64,000 nt of DNA from assembly GCA_949300145.1 (NCBI GenBank), contig CASGDA010000003.1, forward strand, positions 163,493 through 227,492, read 5' to 3'. The notes under the pieces are model-generated. The model saw only the letters and a program-made list of their open reading frames with translations, did not search any database and was not told where the DNA came from. Below are positions 8,286 through 16,477 of this stretch, in pieces. Positions within the stretch are counted from its first letter, which is position 1. Each line of letters begins with the position of its first letter. The translations under genes and the position numbers were made by a program. The stretch is from an uncultured Treponema sp. (GTDB lineage Bacteria; Spirochaetota; Spirochaetia; Treponematales; Treponemataceae).

Positions 8286-9121
8286 TTGAATATTTCCTCC
8301 GTTATGTTTTCAGGTTTTATTCCGATTTCAATTGCAAAATCACGGGCGTGTACGGCATTTTTGATTACAAATTCAGGTTTATGGGCGTCGGAACTGCATA
8401 TGACCTTGGCACCGTAGTCCGCGGCCATTTCCCAGAATTCCCTGTAAGGATATTGAAAACGGACGCCTTTTGAAGTCTCATTTACAGATTTAATCATTCC
8501 GAATCCGTTTACTTCCAGCGGAAGATTCAGGTCCACGGCCGCTTCTATGAGTGCCTTTGAACATGCCTGTGCGTTCTCGTCCCATTCTTTCCAGCCGCTC
8601 ATGAACATATCAGGATGTGCTATGAATTTGAAAATTCCGCTTGCCATGCCTTCTATAGTCTGGTCTATGTACAAATTCAGAAGCGACGTGTCGTCAGTGA
8701 CTTCCGCTATGTAAAGGTGGGAACCGTCGTATTTTGTAACCCAGTGGGAACCGAGGATGAGATAATCCGCCGCAAATCCTCCGAGGAGATCATCCTTGTA
8801 CCAGCTGTATACAGATTTGTCCCATTCACATTCAAATCCTGAATACACAGGAAATGAAAAGCCCGCCGCCTCGGCATCAGCCTTCGCTTTTTTTATTTCA
8901 TCAAAATACAGTATGACCTGGGTTTCCTGCATCCGGGTGGATGGCCAGAATCTGTCCCTCAATTCAGCGGGATAGGGGCAGTGGTCTGAGAATCCAAGCG
9001 CTGAACAGCCTGCTTTCCAGGCTTCGGCGATGTAGTCTCTGGGCATTCCGGCCGCATGGTTGCATAGTTCTGTGTGGGTGTGGTAATTCGCGTGAAGCAT
9101 TTTGTTTTCAGATTCCTGCAT
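8282..9121 (-). CDS. hisK: PHP-domain histidinol-phosphatase (HisK-type)
   Basis: The 279-residue protein starts with the PHP motif NYHTHTELC (about residue 12) and continues with GFSDHCPYP, a GFECEW motif, LGSHWV, KFIAHPDMF and the terminal CSSDAHKP, giving the full set of His/Asp/Glu metal ligands. In this family the enzyme dephosphorylates L-histidinol phosphate, the penultimate step of histidine synthesis, consistent with hisG, hisB, hisAIE and hisD elsewhere in the window. A second in-frame ATG at codon 8 is an alternative start. The closely related general PHP hydrolases remain possible. Confidence 0.8.
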   Translation of the reverse strand: MQESENKMLHANYHTHTELCNHAAGMPRDYIAEAWKAGCSALGFSDHCPYPAELRDRFWPSTRMQETQVILYFDEIKKAKADAEAAGFSFPVYSGFECEWDKSVYSWYKDDLLGGFAADYLILGSHWVTKYDGSHLYIAEVTDDTSLLNLYIDQTIEGMASGIFKFIAHPDMFMSGWKEWDENAQACSKALIEAAVDLNLPLEVNGFGMIKSVNETSKGVRFQYPYREFWEMAADYGAKVICSSDAHKPEFVIKNAVHARDFAIEIGIKPENITEEIFK

Positions 9122-9138
9122 AACTATGTATTCCTTTT

Positions 9139-10041
9139 TCAGTCATTCGGTTTGCGGTAAAAGCGTCCCGTAATCTGTTTGGAACGCAACACGTTTATAA
9201 AGGCATTCGGTTCCGCCGTGCGGATTTTTGGCACAAGCCGGCTTATTTCATCCGCGCTGACAACCGAATAAACCATGTCCCTTTCTGCTTTTGTGTATCC
9301 TCCCGTGCCCTGGAAAATAGTGGCGTCATGATGGGTGTTTTCGCTTATTATAGCATATACAGTGTCAGGTTTGTTTGTAATTATCAGCAGGGTTACTTTC
9401 TGGTACCGTCTGTACAGATATTTCAGAAGTTGGGTGGATGTAAACTGGAACAGAATCGAATAGAGGGCTTTGTCCCATCCGAACAATATTCCGGCTGCGG
9501 ACAGGATTGCAATATTGAAAAACAGTATGTAATTCCATGCGTCCAGTCCGTATTTTTCGGAAATCCATATTGAAATGAAGTCTGTTCCCCCTGAGGTGGC
9601 GTCCGCCCGGAGACAGAAATATATGGCGATTGCGTTTAAGCCTCCTCCGAAAACAGCCAGAAGGAGGATATCGTTTGTCAGTGTCATCCGCGGAATTATG
9701 TCGGTGAACAATCCTGAAAGGACTATGGACAGGAGGGAAAAAAGGGTGAAATTCTTTCCGATAAAAAAGAAGCTGATAATCACAGGAACTGCGTTCAGGG
9801 CGAGGTTTACCGGCGTAAAGGGGATTTCCACAGAGAAAAAGGTGCGTCCGATGGACTGTATGAGAACCGTAAGGCCGTTGAATCCTCCGGGGAAAAGGCC
9901 TCCTGTGTGTACAAATGTGTTGAGATTCACCGCCATGAGCACTGAACCTATGAATATCAGGATAAACCGCCGGAATTTATTTTGAATTCCGGGCAGTTTC
10001 TTCCTGGTGATTTCTTTAATTTCCTTCCTTATTTCTTTCAT
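9139..10041 (-). CDS. YitT family membrane protein (DUF161 + DUF2179)
   Basis: The 300-residue protein has about five or six hydrophobic segments in residues 25-205, with the family motif GGLFPGGFNGL and RADATSGGTDFIS, then a soluble C-terminal DUF2179 domain (about 210-295) with TGGYTKAERDMVYSVV. YitT proteins are widespread inner-membrane proteins of unknown transport function. It is the first gene of the minus-strand cluster leading to hisK and yjbQ and diverges from the feo operon. Confidence 0.9.
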   Translation of the reverse strand: MKEIRKEIKEITRKKLPGIQNKFRRFILIFIGSVLMAVNLNTFVHTGGLFPGGFNGLTVLIQSIGRTFFSVEIPFTPVNLALNAVPVIISFFFIGKNFTLFSLLSIVLSGLFTDIIPRMTLTNDILLLAVFGGGLNAIAIYFCLRADATSGGTDFISIWISEKYGLDAWNYILFFNIAILSAAGILFGWDKALYSILFQFTSTQLLKYLYRRYQKVTLLIITNKPDTVYAIISENTHHDATIFQGTGGYTKAERDMVYSVVSADEISRLVPKIRTAEPNAFINVLRSKQITGRFYRKPND

Positions 10042-10098
10042 AATATTGGAAAATTATAGCAAATAATATTATTTAAAGGAAGGACTTTCAAGTTTTTC

Positions 10099-10117
10099 GT
10101 GAATTAGTGATATTCAC
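10099..10117 (+). promoter_or_regulatory. Inverted repeat upstream of feo promoter
   Basis: GTGAAT (10099-10104) and ATTCAC (10112-10117) form a 6-bp dyad with a 7-base centre, 23 bases upstream of the feo -35 box. It could be a regulator site, but it does not match a Fur or DtxR box that I recognise. Confidence 0.25.
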
Positions 10118-10139
10118 TGCAAATAATGTAGAGTTGCTC

Positions 10140-10168
10140 TTGACAAACAAATGGGGAAAGGGTATCTT
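10140..10168 (+). promoter_or_regulatory. Promoter of feo operon
   Basis: A perfect -35 TTGACA (10140-10145), a 17-bp spacer and TATCTT (10163-10168) form a strong sigma-70-type promoter. The predicted start is near 10175, leaving a leader of about 70 bases before feoA. Confidence 0.75.
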
Positions 10169-10174
10169 TTTGTT

Positions 10175-10200
10175 GTTAATTGTTGGTAACAAATGTTAAC
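10175..10200 (+). promoter_or_regulatory. Palindromic candidate operator at the feo transcription start
   Basis: GTTAA (10175-10179), TGTT-GGT-AACA (10181-10191) and TTAAC (10196-10200) form a nested dyad that begins at the predicted transcription start. Its place suits a repressor such as an iron-sensing DtxR/Fur protein, but the binding protein is inferred only from the gene content. Confidence 0.4.
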
Positions 10201-10243
10201 CTTTTCTTTCTTTTATTTCTCGCTTTTTGTAAAGGAGTAGATC

Positions 10244-10456
10244 TTGGTTCCTTTGGTTTTTGCCGATCCCGGAATTGAAAATACCATAAAAAAAATAGGC
10301 GGGAAGGAGGCTGTCCGCCTGCATCTGGAAAAGCTTGGTTTTGTTCCCGGGGCTTCGGTGACTGTCGTTTCGGAATTCAGCGGAAATGTAATTGTTAAAA
10401 TAAAGGATTCCCGGGTAGCTGTCAGCAGGGAAATGGCGGAAAAGATACTGGTCTGA
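10244..10456 (+). CDS. feoA: FeoA family protein (first copy)
   Basis: This 70-residue SH3-like FeoA protein carries the family pattern LEKLGFVPGASVTVVSEFSGNVIVKIKDSRVAVSREMAEKILV split over one domain. It begins with TTG at 10244, chosen because AAAGGAG lies 6 bases upstream. FeoA is a small cytoplasmic partner that supports FeoB-dependent Fe2+ uptake. It is the first gene of feoA-feoA-feoB and is followed by a second FeoA; such duplications are common in feo operons. Confidence 0.88.
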   Translation: MVPLVFADPGIENTIKKIGGKEAVRLHLEKLGFVPGASVTVVSEFSGNVIVKIKDSRVAVSREMAEKILV

Positions 10457-10521
10457 TCCGCTTGTTTGCGTTGTGATTGAGGCATTCAAAATATCAGTTT
10501 TTTGGAATTAAGGAGGATGCA

Positions 10522-10743
10522 ATGGAGACTTTGAAGGATGTAAAAGTCGGGCAGACTGTATCTGTTGTCAAGCTTCATGGTGAGGGGGCTGTGAAACGCA
10601 GGATAATGGATATGGGAATTACAAAGGGAACGGAGGTTTTTGTTAAGAAAATAGCTCCGCTTGGGGATCCTGTGGAAGTTACTGTTCGTGGCTATGAACT
10701 TTCAATCAGAAAGGCCGATGCCGCTTTGATTGAAGTTAAGTGA
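10522..10743 (+). CDS. feoA: FeoA family protein (second copy)
   Basis: The 73-residue product is a second FeoA domain with the typical GAVKRRIMDMGITKGTEV and APLGDPVEVTVRGYELSIR segments, closer to the family consensus than the first copy. ATG 10522 has a full AGGAGG site six bases upstream; a longer frame from 10477 has none. It lies 65 bases after the first feoA and 15 before feoB. Confidence 0.93.
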   Translation: METLKDVKVGQTVSVVKLHGEGAVKRRIMDMGITKGTEVFVKKIAPLGDPVEVTVRGYELSIRKADAALIEVK

Positions 10744-10758
10744 TAAAAGGAGAATATT

Positions 10759-12891
10759 ATGGGTTTGACAATCGCTCTTGCGGGAAATCCCAATAGTGGC
10801 AAATCTACATTGTTCAATTTGTTAACCGGTGCTAATCAATATGTAGGAAACTGGCCTGGGGTTACTGTTGAAAAAAAGGAAGGAAAGTTGAAATCCGATA
10901 AATCCGTTAATATTACGGATTTACCGGGTATTTATTCCCTGTCGCCGTATTCATTGGAAGAGGTTATTTCCAGAAATTATCTTCTTCAGGAAAAACCGGA
11001 CGCTGTTATCAATATCATTGATGCGACCAATCTTGAGAGAAACCTTTTCCTCACGACACAGCTTATTGAGCTCGGCATTCCTGTTGTTGTGGCTCTCAAT
11101 ATGATTGATGTTGTTAAAAAGAACGGTGATATTATCAATGTTCCGTATCTTTCCGGGAAATTGGGCTGCCCTGTTTATGAAATATCCGCCGCGAAGAACA
11201 CCGGTGTTGACGAGCTTGTAAAAGCTGCGGTTGCCGCCGCCGGAAATAAAGATGCGAAAAAAGCCGACCCGCTGCATATTTTTACCGGTGTCGCTGAACA
11301 TGCTGTCGCCCATATCGAAGAGTCTCTCGGTGATAAGATTCCTGAAAATGAAAAAAGGTTTTATGCTGTAAAACTTTTTGAGCGTGACAGTAAAATCAAG
11401 AATAGTATAAGCCTTGATGCCGGTACTTTGGCTCATATTGAAGAGCATATTGTTGAAGCTGAAAAAGAGCTTGATGATGATTCTGAGAGTATCGTTACCA
11501 ATGAGCGCTACATTTACATTACGGATTTGATTAAAGGATGCTATAAGAAAAAAAACAAGGTTCTTGTTTCCTCTTCTGATAAGATTGATAAAATTGTTAC
11601 CAACAGGTTCCTTGCGCTGCCTATTTTTGCGCTCATAATGTTTGTCGTGTATTACATTTCTGTTACAACCGTCGGTACCATTGTGACAGACTGGACGAAC
11701 GATGTCCTGTTCGGTGAATGGATAATACCTGCCGCCGCCGGCTTTTTGGAGGGTATAGGATGCGCGGCATGGCTTTCCGGGCTTATTGTTGACGGTATTA
11801 TCAGCGGTGTGGGCGCGGTGTTGGGCTTTGTCCCGCAGATGCTGGTTCTCTTCATTATGCTTGCTTTCCTGGAAGAGTGCGGTTACATGGCCCGCATCGC
11901 CTTTATCCTTGACCGTATTTTCCGCCGTTTCGGACTTTCCGGCAAATCGTTCATACCGATGCTTATCGGTACCGGATGCGGTATTCCGGGTGTTATGGCT
12001 TCACGTACAATAGAGAATGAACGTGACAGACGCATGACGATTATGACGACAACCTTTATGCCGTGCGGCGCCAAGCTTCCCATTATAGCCTTGATTTCCG
12101 GTGCGCTGTTGAATGGTGAATGGTGGGTCGCGCCTTCCGCCTATTTTGTCGGTATCGCCGCGATTATTGTTTCCGGAATCATGCTGAAAAAGACAAAGAT
12201 GTTTGCCGGAGATCCTTCTCCGTTTGTCATGGAGCTTCCCGCCTATCATTTGCCTACTGTCGGTGCCGTGCTGCGTTCCATGTGGGAACGGGGTTGGTCC
12301 TTCATCAAAAAAGCTGGAACAATTATTCTTGCATCAACAATAGTGATATGGTTCACGTCCAGCTTCAGCTGGTCATTGCAGGCTGTTGAAAATTATGAAG
12401 GCAGTATTCTCGAATCCATCGGTTCCGCTATTTCATGGATTTTCCTTCCGCTGGGATTCGGTAATTCAAAAGCGGCTGTCGCGACGATTCTCGGACTTGT
12501 CGCCAAGGAGAATGTTGTTGGAACTTTCGGTATCCTTTACGGATTCGCGGAGGTCGCCGAGGATGGTATGGAATTCTGGCCCAGGCTTCAGGCTGATTAC
12601 AGTGCGCTTGCAGGGTATTCCATGCTGATTTTCAATCTGCTTTGTGCGCCTTGTTTCGCTGCCATCGGTGCAATCAAACGTGAGATGAATAATGCGAAGT
12701 GGACCTGGTTCGCTATCGGTTACCAGTGTTTATTTGCCTATTGTGTGTCTCTGATGGTGTATCAATTCGGCTGCCTGTTCACCGGCAACGCCAATGTCTT
12801 GGGTGTGATTGTGGCTCTGGTTGTTTTTGCGGCGATTGTCTTCCAGCTTGTGAAACCGAACCGCAATGAAATGAAATTGTCTGCGGCGTGA
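10759..12891 (+). CDS. feoB: Ferrous iron transporter FeoB
   Basis: FeoB is the GTP-gated Fe2+ transporter of the inner membrane. The 710-residue protein has an N-terminal G domain (G1 GNPNSGKST at 9-17, NWPGVTVE switch, G3 DLPGIYSL, G4 NMID), a helical GDI-like linker to about 270, then a polytopic membrane part with the two Gate signatures GCGIPGVMASRTI and FMPCGAKLPIIAL. The ribosome site is AAAGGAG. The length is usual for a bacterial FeoB. It sits directly after two feoA genes and before a Cys-rich membrane protein. Confidence 0.97.
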   Translation: MGLTIALAGNPNSGKSTLFNLLTGANQYVGNWPGVTVEKKEGKLKSDKSVNITDLPGIYSLSPYSLEEVISRNYLLQEKPDAVINIIDATNLERNLFLTTQLIELGIPVVVALNMIDVVKKNGDIINVPYLSGKLGCPVYEISAAKNTGVDELVKAAVAAAGNKDAKKADPLHIFTGVAEHAVAHIEESLGDKIPENEKRFYAVKLFERDSKIKNSISLDAGTLAHIEEHIVEAEKELDDDSESIVTNERYIYITDLIKGCYKKKNKVLVSSSDKIDKIVTNRFLALPIFALIMFVVYYISVTTVGTIVTDWTNDVLFGEWIIPAAAGFLEGIGCAAWLSGLIVDGIISGVGAVLGFVPQMLVLFIMLAFLEECGYMARIAFILDRIFRRFGLSGKSFIPMLIGTGCGIPGVMASRTIENERDRRMTIMTTTFMPCGAKLPIIALISGALLNGEWWVAPSAYFVGIAAIIVSGIMLKKTKMFAGDPSPFVMELPAYHLPTVGAVLRSMWERGWSFIKKAGTIILASTIVIWFTSSFSWSLQAVENYEGSILESIGSAISWIFLPLGFGNSKAAVATILGLVAKENVVGTFGILYGFAEVAEDGMEFWPRLQADYSALAGYSMLIFNLLCAPCFAAIGAIKREMNNAKWTWFAIGYQCLFAYCVSLMVYQFGCLFTGNANVLGVIVALVVFAAIVFQLVKPNRNEMKLSAA

Positions 12892-12965
12892 TGCAGCTGT
12901 AAGTTGCCGGCATACGGATTCGGGGTGTCCCGGATCCGTCCCCGCGCCGTGTTTGTGGAGGCGGA

Positions 12966-13160
12966 ATGATGGATGTATTTGCTGAGAATGCGGGAACTAT
13001 TGTAACCGCGGTTGTCCTTGGCGTGATTGTCTTCTTCATTATACGCAAGATTGTGAAAGATGCGCGCGGAGGATGTTCGTTCTGCGGCGGTTCATGTGCG
13101 TCATGCAAAGGCCGTTGCGGAACACACGGCCGTAATCCGGAAAAATCAGGAGGAAACTAA
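12966..13160 (+). CDS. FeoB-associated Cys-rich membrane protein
   Basis: This 64-residue protein has one membrane helix (about 11-25) followed by a basic stretch and a cluster of Cys residues, GGCSFCGGSCASCKGRCG. Small proteins with this plan follow feoB in many Firmicutes and other anaerobes and are annotated as FeoB-associated; their role in iron uptake is not established. A GGAGG site lies just upstream; the second of two adjacent ATGs (12969) has the better spacing. Confidence 0.85.
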   Translation: MMDVFAENAGTIVTAVVLGVIVFFIIRKIVKDARGGCSFCGGSCASCKGRCGTHGRNPEKSGGN

Positions 13161-13211
13161 ATACCCCGGTATGCTTTTATTGTAACTAACATAAAATTAT
13201 CCCGATGTCGG

Positions 13212-13240
13212 TAGACATAAACAATGAAAAACTGTAAAAT
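13212..13240 (+). promoter_or_regulatory. Promoter of the outer-membrane protein gene
   Basis: TAGACA (13212-13217), a 17-bp spacer and TAAAAT (13235-13240) resemble a sigma-70 promoter, giving a leader of about 68 bases that ends in a strong AGGAGG ribosome site. Confidence 0.5.
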
Positions 13241-13314
13241 TTCTTGTTTCGGTTCGGCGAATGTCGGATTCGGACAGTGTAATAAGCATTAAAACAAAGA
13301 TAGGAGGTAATTTG

Positions 13315-14436
13315 ATGCTTTCAATAAAGAAAATTGCGGCGTTGTGTGCCGCCGCACTGGTGCTTTCCGGGGTTGTCTTTGCCCAGGGATTTTCAGTGTC
13401 TGCTTCAAATGAGCTTGGCTCTGATGTTTGGTATGTCATGGATGGAGACAGCGAAGGCAGAAACGACGGTTTCGCAGGCATTTACAATGAATTCATTGTT
13501 GACATTACGTCCGAGCGCATAGATGCGGGTCTTGATGTATATGCTGTGTTTGATACACAGGGCGGCATTGACGGTGACTCCGCTCGGCTGTTTTATTCTT
13601 CCGATGATTTTGACTGGTATACATTATTCCGCCCGCTGGATGTGCTGGATGTTGCATTCAGCACGGATTACTGGTTCCGCGGTTCATATATGTTTGTTGA
13701 GGACGATAATGTAGGATCCCAGAAGCTCGGAAGCGAGGGGCTTTCTTTGGTGTTCACGGGTCTGCCGAATTTGGCTATCGGTCTTACCGCTCCGTTTAAT
13801 GTTGGTTCAGTCGATAATGATTTTATCGGCAATTTCTTTGATGAATTTGTGCTTGGAGTCGGTGCCGAATATATAGTGAACGATATGTTTGTTATCGGCG
13901 CCGCCGTCCACAATATAGCCGGATCCAAAGATAACGGGCACTTTGGCTTCCATGATACACAGTCTGTGGCTGTATCCGCCGCTATTTATCCGCTTTATGG
14001 TCTTGAAATCCGCGCCGGTTACGGCTTCCAGGATTATCAGGGACTTCTCAATGTGTATGGAACCCACCTCCTCAATGCAAGTGTATTGTGGGGGATAACT
14101 GACAGGATTGCGTTGAGCGGGGATCTCATTACAAACTTTGGAACAGGCGAGGATGACGATGTTAAAAAAGGTCCCGGTATTCCTGACTATGATCTTTATG
14201 CCGCCATCCGTGGTGATTTCCGTGTGACAGATCCGATTCTTGCATATGTGACTCTCTCCGACTATATGACGATCAACCGTGATGCCGAAAAGAATGACCC
14301 CAAATTTTGCGTAAATCCAGGTGTTGAGTATGACGCCGGTTCCATCGGTTCATTCGCTGTAGAGGTTATGCTTGAATTTGTTGACGGCAGCCTTGATCAG
14401 GTTTACTTCCCTGTAAAATGGGTTTATGAGTTCTGA
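13315..14436 (+). CDS. Predicted outer-membrane beta-barrel protein
   Basis: The 373-residue protein has a classic signal peptide (MLSIKKIAALCAAALVLSG, cleavage after VFA). The mature part alternates short amphipathic strands rich in Tyr, Trp, Phe, Gly and Asp and ends in WVYEF, a terminal Phe typical of outer-membrane barrels. It has little similarity to a family I can name; spirochaetes have abundant proteins of this kind that act as porins or adhesins. ATG 13315 follows AGGAGG. It is transcribed alone between a promoter at 13212 and a strong terminator at 14502. Confidence 0.75.
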   Translation: MLSIKKIAALCAAALVLSGVVFAQGFSVSASNELGSDVWYVMDGDSEGRNDGFAGIYNEFIVDITSERIDAGLDVYAVFDTQGGIDGDSARLFYSSDDFDWYTLFRPLDVLDVAFSTDYWFRGSYMFVEDDNVGSQKLGSEGLSLVFTGLPNLAIGLTAPFNVGSVDNDFIGNFFDEFVLGVGAEYIVNDMFVIGAAVHNIAGSKDNGHFGFHDTQSVAVSAAIYPLYGLEIRAGYGFQDYQGLLNVYGTHLLNASVLWGITDRIALSGDLITNFGTGEDDDVKKGPGIPDYDLYAAIRGDFRVTDPILAYVTLSDYMTINRDAEKNDPKFCVNPGVEYDAGSIGSFAVEVMLEFVDGSLDQVYFPVKWVYEF

Positions 14437-14501
14437 TACTTATATTTTTGTATTTATCCACAAAGCTTTTCTGTCATTATCCCCAAGGTGATGGATTTGC
14501 G

Positions 14502-14531
14502 CCTCCCGGATGCCCTCCGGGAGGTTTTTTT
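14502..14531 (+). terminator. Rho-independent terminator
   Basis: A 9-bp perfect stem CCTCCCGGA / TCCGGGAGG with a five-base loop is followed by seven T residues. It ends the outer-membrane protein transcript and separates it from the Pho box of the pst operon. Confidence 0.93.
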
Positions 14532-14532
14532 G

Positions 14533-14578
14533 TTAATAATCTGTTAAACCCCTTTTTAACGGAATTTTAACAATTAAC
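14533..14578 (+). promoter_or_regulatory. Pho box: 11-bp-phased TTAA(C/A/T) direct repeats
   Basis: TTAAT (14533), TTAAA (14544), TTAAC (14556), TTAAC (14567) and a further TTAAC (14574) are direct repeats with start-to-start spacing of 11, 12, 11 and 7. This matches the arrangement of PhoP/PhoB sites in other bacteria (about one repeat per helical turn, TTAACA-like in Bacillus). No good -35 box is present, as expected for a PhoB-activated promoter. Confidence 0.7.
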
Positions 14579-14640
14579 TTACTTCATTTTCAAATACAGA
14601 GAGTATTTTTCAGGCGTAAACAAGAAATGGAGGTTTACAA

Positions 14641-15546
14641 ATGAAAAACTACAAAATTGAAAACAAGACACTGGTTAAGCTCATGTTTGCCGTTTATATG
14701 ATGGCTGCGGTAGTCTTCATGGCTTTGACCACCGGGTGTTCAAAAAAATCCGGAGCTGCGGCGGACGAAATCACCGTTGTTTCCAGGGAATCGGGTTCCG
14801 GCACAAGGGGCGCCTTTGTGGAGCTGTTCGGTGTTGAGCAGTCCGTCAACGGTAAAAAGGTGGATATGACGGCAGATACAGCTGATATAACCAACAGCAC
14901 CGAAGTTGTAATTACATCTGTAAAAGGGAATCCTTCTGCAATAGGTTATATTTCCCTGGGATCCCTTCAGGATGATGTAAAGGCTTTGTCCATCGATGGA
15001 GCGGAAGCCTCTGTCGCGAATATCAAAGCAGGTTCCTACAAGATTTCCCGCCCTTTCAATATCGTGACAAAGAAAGACAGGGTTTCCGATGTTGCAGCCG
15101 ACTTTATCCAGTTTATCCTTTCCGCTGAAGGCCAGGGCGTGATTGAAGCCAACGGATACATCCCCTCCGCCTCTGAACCGGCTCCTTATGCCTCTGCCGG
15201 ACTCAGCGGAAAAGTCACTGTCGCCGGTTCTTCCTCTGTTTATCCTGTCATGGAGAAACTTTCCGAAGCTTATAAAGCTGTTAACCCTTCCGTGAATGTC
15301 GAAGTATTGCAGAGTGATTCAACCACCGGTGTTAACAGTACCGCCGAGGAAATCTGTGACATCGGAATGGCCAGCCGCGAGTTAAAATCTTCCGAAATTG
15401 AAAAAGGTCTGGAGCCTGTTGTCATCGCTCTTGACGGGATCGCGGTTATCGTCAACAAAGAGAATCCTGTCTCTGATGTTTCCAAAGAAGTTGTGCGCCG
15501 TATCTACACAGGCGATATAACAAAATGGTCAGGAATTGAAAACTGA
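14641..15546 (+). CDS. pstS: Phosphate-binding lipoprotein PstS, circularly permuted
   Basis: PstS captures phosphate for the PstCAB importer. The 301-residue protein has a lipoprotein signal with lipobox LTTGC (Cys33). The order of its parts is unusual: the segment normally in the second half of PstS (ITVVSRESGSGTRGAF, then SAIGYISLGSL and DFIQFILSAEGQ) comes first at about 42-175. The segment that normally begins the protein (GKVTVAGSSSVYPVMEKL, STTGVNST, CDIGMASREL, ALDGIAVIVNKENP, IYTGDITKWSGIE) comes last. All phosphate-binding motifs are present once, so this is a permutation, not a truncation. Ribosome site GGAGG. First gene of pstSCAB-phoU-phoB-phoR behind a Pho box. Confidence 0.93.
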   Translation: MKNYKIENKTLVKLMFAVYMMAAVVFMALTTGCSKKSGAAADEITVVSRESGSGTRGAFVELFGVEQSVNGKKVDMTADTADITNSTEVVITSVKGNPSAIGYISLGSLQDDVKALSIDGAEASVANIKAGSYKISRPFNIVTKKDRVSDVAADFIQFILSAEGQGVIEANGYIPSASEPAPYASAGLSGKVTVAGSSSVYPVMEKLSEAYKAVNPSVNVEVLQSDSTTGVNSTAEEICDIGMASRELKSSEIEKGLEPVVIALDGIAVIVNKENPVSDVSKEVVRRIYTGDITKWSGIEN

Positions 15547-15569
15547 TTTCTGAATAGCTGTTAAGGTGA

Positions 15570-15604
15570 AAGGCTGCCTGTGTATTCTGTGTGCGGGCAG
15601 CCTT
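15570..15604 (+). promoter_or_regulatory. Intercistronic hairpin between pstS and pstC
   Basis: AAGGCTGCC (15570-15578) and GGCAGCCTT (15596-15604) form a 9-bp perfect stem with a 17-base loop and no T-run. Such hairpins after a binding-protein gene often protect the 3' end of the pstS message or attenuate downstream reading, giving more PstS than permease. Confidence 0.6.
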
Positions 15605-15625
15605 ACCGGATTTTCAGGGGGTAAA

Positions 15626-16477
15626 ATGGCTGGAGCTGGAAAAGAAAATACAATGCGGTATGTGTTCCTGTTTTCCGCGTGTCTTTCTGTCGGTGCGGTT
15701 ATTCTTATCTGTTTTTTTATATTTTCAAACGGAATTCCTGCAATAATAAAGATAGGTTTTTGGGATTTTATCTTCGGAATGAAATGGACTCCGGAGATAG
15801 AAGTTTTTGGAATTTTCCCGATGATAATCGGAAGCATTGTTATTACAATCGGTGCGATTATCCTGGGCGTTCCCCTCGGCGTTATAACGGCTGTTTTCCT
15901 GGCGCGGTTTTGTCCGCCTAAAATATATGTTCCGATGAAAAGGGGTGTGGAGCTTTTGGCGGGTATCCCGTCCGTTGTATACGGTTTTTTCGGATTGACT
16001 GCGATTGTTCCGGTGATAAGGCATTACGCCGGAGGAAGCGGTTCAAGTATTCTCGCCGCATCAATCGTTCTTGCAATAATGATTTTGCCGACGATAACCG
16101 GAACAAGCGAAGCGGCTTTAAGGGCGGTTCCGTCCTGCTATTATGAGGGTTCTGTAGCGTTGGGAGCCTGTAAAGAACGGAGCGTGTTTTTTGTTGAGTT
16201 GAAGGCCGCCAGATCCGGTATCGTCGCCGGAATCATTCTTGGAGTAGGACGGGCTATCGGGGAGACAATGGCGGTTATAATGGTTGCCGGAAACCAGGCT
16301 GTTTTACCAAGGGGACTGACAAAGGGTATCCGTACAATGACAGCCAATATCGTTCTTGAAATGGGTTATGCAGCCGGACTTCACCGGCAGGCTTTGATTG
16401 GAACAGCTGTCGTGCTTTTCTTTTTCATTCTTGTTATAAACATGATTTTCATGATTGCTAAAAAAGAGGGGCGCTGA
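15626..16477 (+). CDS. pstC: Phosphate ABC transporter permease PstC
   Basis: PstC is one of the two membrane subunits of the high-affinity phosphate importer. The 283-residue protein has about six membrane helices and the ABC-permease loop YEGSVALGACKERSVFFVELKAARSGI with following GRAIGETMAVIMVAGN. The motif LLAGIPSVVYGFFGL is characteristic of PstC/PstA. ATG 15626 follows AGGGGGT; a longer frame reaches into the hairpin. Its stop overlaps the pstA start (TGATG). Confidence 0.95.
   Translation: MAGAGKENTMRYVFLFSACLSVGAVILICFFIFSNGIPAIIKIGFWDFIFGMKWTPEIEVFGIFPMIIGSIVITIGAIILGVPLGVITAVFLARFCPPKIYVPMKRGVELLAGIPSVVYGFFGLTAIVPVIRHYAGGSGSSILAASIVLAIMILPTITGTSEAALRAVPSCYYEGSVALGACKERSVFFVELKAARSGIVAGIILGVGRAIGETMAVIMVAGNQAVLPRGLTKGIRTMTANIVLEMGYAAGLHRQALIGTAVVLFFFILVINMIFMIAKKEGR

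Noticed and set aside
13161..13172. ATACC-CC-GGTAT as a terminator after the feo operon
   Set aside because: The loop would be only two bases and the T-rich part that follows is interrupted.
14641..15546. PstS as a truncated or frameshifted gene because it ends at KWSGIE
   Set aside because: The part that seems to be missing at the end is present at the N-terminus, so the protein is permuted and complete.
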